Positions 54,791 to 64,000 of a stretch of 64,000 nt of DNA are shown here, one piece after another. Made by a program: the position numbers and the translations under genes. Source of the DNA: Protonemura montana (Eukaryota; Arthropoda; Insecta; Plecoptera; Nemouridae); NCBI GenBank assembly GCA_947568835.1, contig OX387606.1, positions 11,160,001-11,224,000 on the forward strand. Direction: 5' to 3'. The notes beneath the pieces were generated by a model. The model was not told where the DNA came from. It saw only the letters and a program-made list of their open reading frames with translations, and searched no databases. How positions within the stretch are numbered: position 1 is the first letter of the stretch; the number at the start of each line of letters is the position of its first letter.

Positions 54791-54961
54791 CTATGATTTC
54801 AAATTAACCAATACGACCTTGGTGTCAGCTTCCAGCCGCGAACGCGGCACCTCCACCAAGACGCCGTCCGTTGCCTGACCTGCACCTTCAAAGATTTCGG
54901 CAACATCCACGACGACGTCTTTCTGCCAAGCGACACTAAATGAGTGGTGGGCGTTGTAGCG
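54791..54961 (-). other. Coding-like open frame, unidentified (possible gene remnant)
   Basis: A 56-codon frame without ATG reads protein-like (KDVVVDVAEIFEGAGQATDG, then VEVPRSRLEADTKVVLVN) and ends in TAG. Upstream coding-like sequence continues in a different frame, suggesting a frameshifted remnant. I do not recognise the family. Confidence 0.2.
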
Positions 54962-55491
54962 TCAGTGCGCGTAACAGAGGCAATGACCATGGCTGATGGC
55001 GTTCCACTCTGTAACTTGTGGTCAAAAGATGCCGTTGGCTTGGCGGACGCGTTTGGTCAGGGAGACGCCGTTGAGTGTCCGCCGTGGAGTTGACGCCGTG
55101 GAGTATCTTGCTCAAAGAAGATGTCGCTGTGCTATGAGGATCCTTTCAGGAAGGGGACACCGTTTGGCTGGAGGGACGCCAGGCCTCTTTGGGTATGAGT
55201 ATGAATTTGATGCTTTTCCTTGCAAGGAAGGAAGCCCCACGCGTTCCGTGTGCGTCGATTCATCCCGCCACGCACAAGCGTAGTAAATAGGGGAGTTGAA
55301 ATGACACGAACGAATTTTATTACTTGAATTTTATTGCCACGTTTTCTGAAATAATAAAAAAGTAGTGTTGAAACTATTGTGTAGAGAGCAAAATTTTTCT
55401 TGCATCCAGATTTTCTGTATCTCCAGTATGATGGTAAACTGAGATTCATTTTTGTGTTAGCGAATCTCATCTTAAAGCTCCACGAAACAAG

Positions 55492-55512
55492 CCCCCCCCC
55501 CCCCCCCCCCCC
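55492..55512. repeat. Poly-C tract (C21)
   Basis: A run of 21 C. Confidence 0.95.
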
Positions 55513-55856
55513 ATGCGTATCATAAAAACTTTTCACGATGAGTATTTAATGGTGTATGTCCGATGTTGCGTATGGTTTATAAAGTAAGACCGTCCGCATA
55601 ATCAAGCTCTTTCATAAATATTTATCGTCGTAACATTATAAGCGCTCTCTGAAACGAGACGTGACCACAAATGAACGAGCCCAAACTTTTTTCGAATGGC
55701 ATCAACAACAGTAGGTCACGCTAAGACACAAGTCAAGTCTGCAAGAGAGTGCATTCGATGCTCTGAATAGTAGGTAAGTTAAAGATGGGGCCATTTCTTA
55801 GTTGCCGAAACTATCTGAAGCCCCAGGCACCTCGAGGTTCTTAAGGAGCACGCCCA

Positions 55857-56054
55857 ATGGCATGTGACCCTGAAATGGGACAGCACACAGCCGCGGGCAA
55901 GGCTTGCCGTGAGCTGGCCAGTCCCAACGAGGTTCCAGCGTTGCTTACTTCATACCGAGTTCGACTCGTGGCAGAACGGATCGTGAAAGAGTGTCAGAAG
56001 GTGCCAGTGCTCGGAAACGGATACTTCGTGGAGATGCTGGCTGGAGTCGATCAT
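55857..56054 (+). other. Coding-like open frame ending at a possible donor, unidentified
   Basis: It reads ACRELASPNEVPALLTSYRV and ECQKVPVLGNGYFVEML, with a possible donor HG|GTAATA at about 56058. No family is recognised and no partner exon was found. Confidence 0.2.
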
Positions 56055-57419
56055 GGTAATACATTCTGTATTGTATTTCTTGTAGTTTTACTCAATGAGA
56101 GAGGTCTACTTTGTTTTACGGCTTGGGCGCCAAATAGCAATCAAATTTGAAAACCCATTTTAACCTGCCCAATTTCATTTTTAATTTCATTGTTATTGTT
56201 TTGTAAGCTTTTTGTAATGAAATTGAAATATCTTCAATAGTTTTGGCAAGATTTTTTGTGTTGGAGCTTCTTAATTCTTTGTTTCCAACTTTTACCAAAT
56301 CACCCAATAAGAAACAAGGTTAGTCTGCGGCGTAAACGGCTTTTTTGCAATCAGGATATGTCCAGAAAGCAGCGAACCACTTGTAGATACATTAGACAAA
56401 GAACAGACCTCATTCGTTATCAAAAAATAACTTAAATGCAGAAAAAAGTTAAATTTCGATTGCAAGCAAAATATTCCTCATGAAATATCATGTGAGAAGA
56501 AAACGTACTTTTGCTTTCACTTCAAACTCTGTACTTCCAAACAAGATAAACTATCACCCAAAAGGTCAAGATTCGGCCAAATCGAACAGGATCCTAATTT
56601 AAATGACCTTCAAAGCGTGTACACAATGCTCCTGTGATGACTCGACGTCTGCCCTGCAGCTTCTTAGCACGATTGGTATGACGATAGCGAAACACAATGC
56701 AATAAATTGGGCACCTTACCAAATCGCTGATTGGTGCCTTTAAATGTTGCGGCAATCGCATGGAAAAGAATTTTTCAACATTTTAGGCGGGAATTTTCAC
56801 TTGAAGTAAAACTCATTTTTGTAAGAATGAATCGTGACTCGTGAAATTTTGGAGCGTGCATATAATTTGGGATGGCATTTTTTAACTGACACGCTTCGAG
56901 TGAAAGTTTTCCTTTCAAACAACTTAAAAATGCTCGAAACCAACACGCCATGTGTGCTCCCTTCCACAAAGAAACACCAATAAAATCCGGGCAGGAAACC
57001 CCCCACCGCGACTGTTTGAGAAAATAGCATGCGCCAAAATCGACCGGAGTGCTATACGTCTAAATTAAATAGAAAAATATTGTATTCGTGTAATTAACAA
57101 TGAAAAAAATCGTCAAGTGCGTATTGAAACGAAATCGAAATTATAATTTCAAAAAATCGTGTTGAGCATAGTTCCTACAAAATCACTGTTATTTTATGAC
57201 ATATCTGTCACATTTTTTCCACGATATTTTCCAAGATGGCCGTCGTGGAAAAAGACAACGAGGTTCATAAATCTGTTAATTAATGAACGCCACCAACTCA
57301 ACCGATGAAGTAATTTACAACAACAAAAAATCACTTCGTACATTTTTATCTTTTTTCCAAAGCAAATCACAAGAGTAGCTGTAAGTGTAAAAATACGACC
57401 ACTTCGCGCGCACCTTATG

Positions 57420-57670
57420 GGTGTAGTACTGAACAAATTTCTCCGACGTCTTTAAGAAATCGCCGAGACGTGCAACACATTAATTAGTGGGCCCTTTCCC
57501 GGCGTCGGCGCCCTTCCAGCGACCGCGGGCGATCAATAAATTAATTTAACCGCGTAATGTGAACCACTAACTAAGATTAAGACGTTGCGTCGCCTCCGGC
57601 CCACGCGCCCCTGGTGCGCGCACGGTGACAGTTTTCCGAGTTTCCCGACGCGAACGAGGAGATCGACAAA
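57420..57670 (+). promoter_or_regulatory. CpG-rich probable promoter/5'UTR of the ankyrin gene
   Basis: Base composition turns GC- and CpG-rich just before the ATG at 57671, unlike the surrounding AT-rich DNA. No TATA box is evident. Confidence 0.35.
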
Positions 57671-57705
57671 ATGGTCGGCGTTGCTGGAGTCCACGGTTCG
57701 ACTTC
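57671..57705 (+). CDS. Ankyrin gene exon 1 (proposed small first exon)
   Basis: ATG in the context GACAAAATGG opens MVGVAGVHGST plus two bases of a Ser codon before GTAAGG. The phase fits the acceptor at 59757 and the frame stays open into the known ORF. If wrong, translation starts at 59785. Confidence 0.55.
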
Positions 57706-60700
57706 GTAAGGGGTCGGTGGAAATCAAGCAGTTTTAAGCTTTGTGAGAACAAAGGAGTGATTACGGGTGTGTCTTCGTTTTTGTGGTTTTGCAAAGACTC
57801 CGCAGTGTTTGTAAGGGACTACAACAGGTTTTCAAGGTATGTGCCCAAAATTGAATGAATTTAGGGAAATGTGTACATTAATTGAACTCAGAATCAGATT
57901 TTTTATTTACGGAGACTTTCTTGCGTTCATTTTCTGCTAAATCAACTCCAGATACAATTTTTCCGGGCACTATAAACTCCATTCCGAAATCTGGTATCGG
58001 TTTTAGGGACACACCCTTTGCACTGTTTGCAGTGACAGAAGAACCATATTCTTTTAATTAAAAGTAAACAATTTTTGAAGCATTATGGTGTCATGGTGCT
58101 TAAAATCTTTTCTTGAACAATTGAATTAATTCTCCGTGGAATTAGAGACATATTTATGGCCCTCGCATTAGCATTTGTTTCGGTTAAAGGGCGAACGCTC
58201 CACTTTTCACAGTACCTAATTATGACCTTTTTGTGTTCACTCAAATTCTATAACTGCGAAAACTGACACCCAAGAATATGACAGACTCAATAAATAACAC
58301 TCTGGCAAAATATGAATGTGAGCATGGCTACAAATCTAGCCCATGCAGCTATATGGAACTCAAAAAAAGGTCTGCATTTTTATGTTTTGTGTTTTACTGA
58401 AACCGAATTTCTGGCAAACCCTGATTCAATTGCTTGCCAATTCAATGTTGGTATTTTACAACTTATTTGGTCCAACTCCAGAATGCAAGTCTCGACCTCG
58501 TCCATCTCATGTGCGTTTTTCTTTTACCGATTGAGTGATTGCCTGACGAAAGTTTGGTATGAAGTTGCTTTTATGAGATGAAACTGGAGTCTGGACAGAA
58601 TATTCCACATCAACAATAATTTATAAAAGTACAGAAAGTATAACTTCCTTTTTCAGTGCATCACAGTCCCTCTCATGCAATGAATTCCTCTACAATAATA
58701 AGAGCCTATCTGCGATGCAGATAAGACCCAAATCCCCCGGATAAAAGGAGGGTGCACTGACTTCGTAAGGCCTACGTGCCCTTGGGGGTGATTTCCGAAC
58801 TTTATGCTAACCCATTTCCTCGCACTTTTGCCGACAAAAGATGCGAAGGGGTTCTATTTGGGGGGCAGAGGGTGCTTCTTTCGGCAACGAAAACTCGCTT
58901 TTTACAGTTAATTTCAACATGAAAACCAAATAGATATTTCTGTTTACTCTTGAACTCGACAAAGCGCCCCCCCCCCCCCCCCCCCCCCCCCCCCACTGGT
59001 AGAGTAATAAAAACTTACGTTTTTTTAAATCGTTTTTCTGCTTGATATTTCAAAATTCATTCGTGCTGTCTCAGAGTAAAACTTACACGAGCCTCCCCAA
59101 AGTAAACATGGCGAACATTCGATTCACATTTATAAAAGCAAGACAAATGATGTCTCGTTCCGTTCAAGTCATGACAATGGCATTACTTATCGTCGCTTTC
59201 GTAATGTTTATAATATAATAAATATCGATTACTTGTAATCGATTTGCGGGGCAATCCTTTTAGCGCACCCACGCGTAACGTAACCACACGCAAAGCGACG
59301 CACGTGGCTAGTTCATTAGGCTAAGTGCTGCGCCACGAACTGTGCCTGCACCAATTTCCCTTCTTGATCGCGTTCTCGTAAACGGACATCGCATTTCGCG
59401 GTTGCTGTTGCGTGATGGCCGGCACCAACTTATCATGAATCAACGCTGAGATTTTTTGTTTGATAATATGTGCACTGAACATGAACGAGCGTAGTTCCGT
59501 AGGTCGTCAGTGGGGAAGCACACGCTGTATGACTTTCGATTCGGCAGTTACAATTCAAAGTGTGATCATATCGCCAGTAAATTCAGTGTGTTTAAGGCGT
59601 AGTTGCAAAGGCAAAGCAGAATTCGACATGCACTTCTCGGTTTAGCGTTTCTTATTCAAACCACAAATGTACGACGCTCTACATAAAACTTTTGTAATTT
59701 TTTTACTGATCGCTTGTTGTCTACGATTTTACACTGATATTTCTTGAACGTTCTAGCCGTGTAAACACATCTCTCGCTCACACGATGCCGACCAGTGAAG
59801 TATCCCCGACAGAACCACTCCTACTGAGCGACTCGGCCAAATCCCTTCGAAAACTATGCAACGAAAACAAGCTGGATGCATTCAGAGCTAAGTTGAGGAC
59901 GTTGGCGGATCGAGATCGGGACTTTTTCGATGTCCTGAACTTCATCCTGGAGGACGTGACACTGACGCGTCGAGATTTCGTCGAGGCGCTTGTGAAAGAG
60001 GTTGGTTTATAAAGTAGTTCGGTTCGCTTGCATCCGGCACGTGAGTTCATCTGATTCTTTATCATAGGAAGGTTCCGGTGCAGTAGCAGCTGATATCTTG
60101 AAATAGTAAAGTAAAGTCGCTTTCGCTGTTTACCAATTTAGTATCGGCTGGTGACTTTGGAGGTTCGATACGAACCCAAGGACTGTCCACCAGCCAACCC
60201 ATGAATGAAATTTCAGGAACTATTTCAGTTATGATTTCAGTTATGATTCCAGTGGTGAAAAATACTTATTAAGTGTGCAAAAATAACCCCAATATTGTTA
60301 AGTTTTCAAATTTCTTAAATTCTTAAATTCAATCAAAAATCTTATAATAGCTCGAAAAACAAAACATCTTGGCACAACAAAATCTTTATAGCAAAAGGAA
60401 ACAGGTGAACTTAAGTGGAGGTGATTTGTAGTATTTTGAAAAGTGACAGTTTGCCCGAATGTCAGCCCAAAACGATGTGTAGCGACTCTGCCGGAAAACG
60501 ATGTTCTCTCGCTGAACGGAGTATAGACAGGTAAGTGTTTGATAAACAGATACAGTTACCTCACGCGTAAAATTATGCAAAATTATAACAACAGCGAAGT
60601 TATTTTAGCATTGATTTTAGCCAAGATCGTATGTGTGAGCCGTGGAAACATTTTGCTGCCTTGGTACTACATAGGATTTACCTACTACAGATATTAGACG

Positions 60701-62453
60701 AAGTGGAACCGATATTGATGGAATCTAATACAAAGTGGTGATCGCCATTTTTGCGCTACACAGAGAGATAATCGTTCCGTCACTGTCAGTCTGTCCAGCG
60801 TCCACCACACTCGATAGCGGAAGTGACGGCATACTGTGACCTTCCCCCAGATGGACGTGACCGGGGATATCGCGGACCCCCTCCGACATAACAAAACGCC
60901 GCTGATCCTCGCCGCCACCAACGGAAACCTGCCAGCGCTGCGACTTCTACTACCTAATAACCACGACGCCCCCGAAAAGTTAGCACGTCGCTTAGAAGCG
61001 CGCGATGCATTTAGTTGGACAGCACTGCACGCCGCTGTCAACTCCGCCTGTGACGCCGCCAACGCAGCCAACGGCGCTGGCGACGCCGTCAACGCTGATT
61101 TAATCGCCGAACGCATCGAGTGCGTCGCGTTTCTGCTCAAGAGGCACAAGGAGTTGGAGGTAGGCTGGGGAGGGGGGAGGGGATGTCTTAGAGAAAAGAG
61201 ATGTCTGGAACCCGATATTATGTTTCAAAGAAATTTTCATGCTGTTTCAGCAATTGAGATAAATGTGAGGCCAAAATAAAAACTTGAAACTTGCCAATCT
61301 ATAGGTAAATGCCCTTGATAGATTTCTAATTTACATTATTTACTTGGCTTCATCCCTACAAAAAAACACCAACTGCGTGGGAAAAGGTGTATAAATGGCC
61401 TGTGGTAATGACTCGTCTATTCTTAAAACTGAAATCTTCGGCAGGTGAATGTGGGAACTCAGGAGCAACTTGGGCGCCCGGCGCTCTACCTGGCGGCCAA
61501 GAAAGGTACTTTAGAGCTGGTGCAGGAGTTTCTTACCTACGAGCACATCGGGCTGGACGTTGTCGGTCCGAAAGAAGATAACGGAGTGAGTTGGCCTTGA
61601 CCAATAAATAACGAATACATGACAAATCGCATCATTAGACTATGGATCTTCCAACTTTCGGCTATATTCTTTGATTTAACTGTTCCCCAATTTGAGAAGT
61701 GAATGATTATGTCTTGCTTTGCAGAAGACTTCGACGTCCCGCCAGTTGATCCAAAAGCGGTTCCCGACGATCGCGGCCGAGGTCGCACTGAGACCGGAGG
61801 ACAAAGATGTGCCTCTCGGAGAGGTTCTTCTTCGGTTATTGCAGAAAGAAGACCCCGATAGCCAGGCCGAGTTCTGTCTCAAGGTCAGTTGGATTCTTGC
61901 TGAAAATTCATGGGCATAACTGTTTGATGCATTAACTCCTTTGCGTAGAGATGATTGGTGTTGTTTTGGTGTGACCCATTTGAATTTGGACTCTTATTTA
62001 GACCTTGCATTTAGACCTTGAGCCTTTAGATTTGGACCTTTAGACCAACGGAATATTGACGACCATATAACTTCTTCGTATACGAAACAGAAACACATAT
62101 GACTATTAAATGTATCATTACCAAAACTTATACATTTTTGACGCCGATTTCAACGCATAGGTCGCCGCGACCAACGCAGGTGCCCGCGCTTTGCGTCACC
62201 ACGACGGCAACATGACGCTGGTTCAGTCGGCATGCTTCCTTGGGCGTCGCGACGCTGTCGAGGCGCTGCTTGCCAAGGCGCCGGAACTGGCAGTGAAGCC
62301 GAGGGAAGACGTTGGGTCCAACGTCAAGGCGCCGCTGATACTCGCCGCTGAGCAGGGGTTCAAGGACGTGGTCGAAGTCTTTCGTAATCACGCCCCTGAA
62401 CAGTTCCAAGAGCGCTCGGCACGTGGGGACACAGTTCTCATCGCGATCGTGAG
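57671..62453 (+). CDS. Ankyrin-repeat protein, six 5' exons (3' end outside window)
   Basis: The exons join in phase to give an N-terminal ~70-residue region (LLLSDSAKSLRKLCNENKL, FVEALVKE) followed by ankyrin-type repeats: TPLILAATNGNLPALRLLL, WTALHAAV with an Ala/Asn-rich insert, RPALYLAAKKGTLELVQEFL, and MTLVQSACFLGRRDAVEALL with APLILAAEQGFKDVVEVF. Ankyrin repeats mediate protein binding. A TRP-channel N-terminus or another multi-ankyrin protein are both possible; no channel or other domain is visible here. Exon 6 ends mid-codon, so the gene continues past the window or its next exon is beyond 62.5 kb. Confidence 0.85.
58967..58994. repeat. Poly-C tract (C28)
   Basis: The longest C-run in the window, inside the first intron of the ankyrin gene. 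Confidence 0.95.
59757..60000 (+). CDS. Ankyrin gene exon 2
   Basis: Acceptor GTTCTAG completes a Ser codon; RVNTSLAHT leads into MPTSEVSPTEP and then SAKSLRKLCNENKLDAF, ending VKE at GTTGGT, phase 0. The ATG at 59785 is an alternative start. Confidence 0.8.
60851..61159 (+). CDS. Ankyrin gene exon 3
   Basis: It starts MDVTGDIADPLRHN after CTTCCCCCAG. Two ankyrin units are visible, the second with an Ala/Asn/Asp-rich insert of about 20 residues. It ends KELE at GTAGGC, 103 codons. Confidence 0.9.
61445..61585 (+). CDS. Ankyrin gene exon 4
   Basis: It reads VNVGTQEQLGRPALYLAAKK and ends KEDNG at GTGAGT. 47 codons, phase 0. Confidence 0.9.
61725..61883 (+). CDS. Ankyrin gene exon 5
   Basis: It reads KTSTSRQLIQKRFPTIAAEV and DKDVPLGEVLLRLLQKED, ending CLK at GTCAGT. 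53 codons, phase 0. Confidence 0.88.
62161..62453 (+). CDS. Ankyrin gene exon 6
   Basis: It reads VAATNAGARALRHHDGN, two more ankyrin units, then ERSARGDTVLIAIV plus two bases of an Arg codon at GTAGGT. Confidence 0.9.
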
Positions 62454-63340
62454 GTAGGTTTCTGGGGATGAGAACTTCTCTTTCTCATTACAATCACTCG
62501 TCGTTCACAGACAAGATTAAACAGAAGCAAATAATTACATTTTAACATTTTTTTCCCGCATATTTTTTTTATGAAAAGGGTAGAAAATCTAATATACCTA
62601 CTATATAAAATTAGCTGCCTAAAATTTGTCTTCTTCCTTCACTCTTCTCGATATTCCTTGCTCAAAACCAACAAATTTCACATGCTTCTTTGTCCATCCA
62701 ACTTTCTTTCTCCTATATTTCATTCCAATTTCCTCCCACTTTCACCTCCATCTTTCTCTTGATCTTCGTCTTCCTCTTCTCTCGTATTCCAACTTGTAAA
62801 TCTTTTTAGGAGAATCTCTCTTTTCCCACTTGCATACATTTTTTCAAACAATTTCAGGCTTTCTTTTCCGATTCTAAATTCTAATCTCTCTACATTTTCT
62901 CTTTTCCTCTTTTTCATTTTATCCACATTCGTTACCTTTTCTATACGTTTAATAAACTCCGTCTGCGTTGCTTCAAAAATTTTCTCTTCCTTACCATTTG
63001 CGCTTCAAGTTAAATTAAAATACATACAAATTGGCTCACCATATTTTTTATTTGTAATTTAACTTTTAATGACCTTCTTGTGAGTCTTCCATGCTTCCAG
63101 TAGAGAAATCACGAGGTATTGATAACTGATACCATACATTTAGAACGTTACCAATACCATACAAAAGTCGAATCACCATGACCATAACCCACTCATCGAC
63201 CGACGCTAATTGATCGGAGTCTTAGATTTCACACCACACAACAATTAAATTAATACATCTAATTCGAACCAACGTGGTCATCTAATGTCTTACACGACCA
63301 TCAGTCAAAAGATTACCCTTCGTTCCCATCTCTTACAGGC
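62454..63340. other. Intron or intergenic; pyrimidine-rich strand asymmetry
   Basis: From about 62620 to 62960 the plus strand is strongly pyrimidine-rich. Its complement carries a Lys/Glu-rich open frame (62720-63005), listed separately. No ankyrin exon is recognised. Confidence 0.5.
62720..63005 (-). other. Lys/Glu-rich open frame, possible retroelement remnant
   Basis: About 95 open codons with highly charged, coiled-coil-like composition (KRKRENVERLEFRIGKES, then REEEDEDQEKDGG) end at a stop. Charged coiled-coil frames occur in LINE ORF1-type proteins. Purine bias of the strand alone may explain the frame. Confidence 0.25.
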
Positions 63341-63369
63341 TTTGATTGATTGATTGATTGATTGATTGA
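63341..63369. repeat. (TTGA)n microsatellite, tail of SINE copy 3
   Basis: About seven TTGA units on the plus strand, located exactly at the 3' end of the SINE-like element. Confidence 0.9.
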
Positions 63370-63784
63370 CGCACTGATTTACTACAGCGACACTAATCGA
63401 ACGGCGTCAGAGAATGAGTGATTAATCATGACATATGAGAATGATGACGCACCGGTCCTAGAAGGGAGGAAAGAAGGAAAACCCGCGCTCCGTCCCTTAG
63501 CCTACTTCTGTAGCACCAAGTAAGACTTTTCGATTTGATTCCAAGGACTCGAAAAACAGAATTCCTCCACAAATGCATGCTATCGAGAGACTTGTCTCAC
63601 GGCGAGCAAAGCTGTTGTACTTAATTTAATTCTCTAACTTGTCTTCCGAACACAACTTCTCATAAATATTACCTAACCTAACCTTTCTCTAAGACCTAAC
63701 CCATCCAATAACTGACCCAGCGTAGTGTTGCTTAACTTCGGTGATTTCACGAGAACCGGTCTTTCCAACACGACAAACCGTTTG
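63341..63784 (-). repeat. 5S rRNA-headed SINE-like element, copy 3 (full length)
   Basis: On the minus strand it opens with 5S rRNA sequence (ACCGGTTCTCGTGAAATCAC, CGAAGTTAAGCAACACTACG and TTGGATGGGTTAGG). It continues with the body shared with copy 1 and ends in a TCAA/ATCA microsatellite tail (63341-63369). Its length of 444 bp is close to copy 1. Confidence 0.8.
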
Positions 63785-64000
63785 ATATGTCATATGTACT
63801 TCAGCTATATCTAGTCCAAGCTGAAATACGCAAGTTCACTTTGGGGACAGAGCAAAGACACGAAAAGAATTTGTACACTCCAAAAACGCGCTTTAAGATA
63901 CGTGGCAGGGGCGAGTACAAACCCAACAGCAGTCATCTATACCAAAGACTCGTGGAAACCACTTTTTAGTAGTTTTAAAATACTGAAATTACCCAGCTTG

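Larger units (their letters stand above)
53554..57670. other. Intergenic, with weak coding-like fragments
   Basis: No clear gene. It contains two weak coding-like frames listed separately, a C21 tract, and from about 57420 a CpG-rich zone leading into the ankyrin gene's proposed first exon. Confidence 0.4.

Noticed and set aside
63672-63700. CCTAA-like words resembling arthropod telomere repeats
   Set aside because: They are irregular, and part of them is explained by the 5S-derived C-box of SINE copy 3.
63690-63784. A functional 5S rRNA gene
   Set aside because: Both ends of 5S rRNA are missing or diverged, and the sequence runs into a shared SINE body.

Overview
This is a window of an animal nuclear genome. 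Genes have many short GC-rich exons with GT-AG introns, AT-richer introns, SINE-like and DNA-transposon debris, and unusually many long C or G homopolymers. Nothing is bacterial or organellar. The Furry protein and the GPCR style fit an invertebrate bilaterian, perhaps an arthropod; that placement is an inference and I cannot name a species.

Layout. 1-3417: two nearly identical copies of a ~1.9 kb tandem repeat, the first cut by the window edge. 7477-8391 and 11798-12646 (minus strand): first coding exons of two paralogous rhodopsin-like GPCRs, with a conserved upstream block; both stop at a splice donor just after TM6. 14215-45460 (plus strand): the 3' part of a furry (fry) gene, resolved into 27 phase-coherent exons (about 1,709 codons including stop), with a probable 3'UTR intron and an AATAAA signal at 45998. 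The 5' part of fry is not in the window, so the GPCR pair probably sits antisense inside a large fry intron. Exon 23 of fry carries an in-frame TGA although reading frame and homology continue beyond it.

46293-47930: a 1.64 kb hAT element with near-matching 8-bp target-site duplications, GATC-rich subterminal palindromes, and an internal deletion joining a BED-finger N-terminus to the C-terminal dimerisation domain. 50738-51120: a broken transposase-like N-terminus. 51205-53553: two diverged head-to-tail copies of a ~1.27 kb unit, each with three tRNA-like modules. 57671-62453 and beyond (plus): an ankyrin-repeat protein gene, six exons visible, 3' end outside the window. Three dispersed copies of a SINE-like element headed by 5S rRNA sequence (30576-31024 plus, 48500-48695 plus, 63341-63784 minus) share a body, and the two long copies share a tail and a length of about 445 bp.

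The genes do not form a pathway. Furry is a giant scaffold for NDR/Tricornered kinases in cell morphogenesis; the GPCRs look like peptide-type receptors; the ankyrin protein is of unknown role. The most novel material is repetitive: the 5S-headed SINE family and the multi-tRNA-like tandem repeat.
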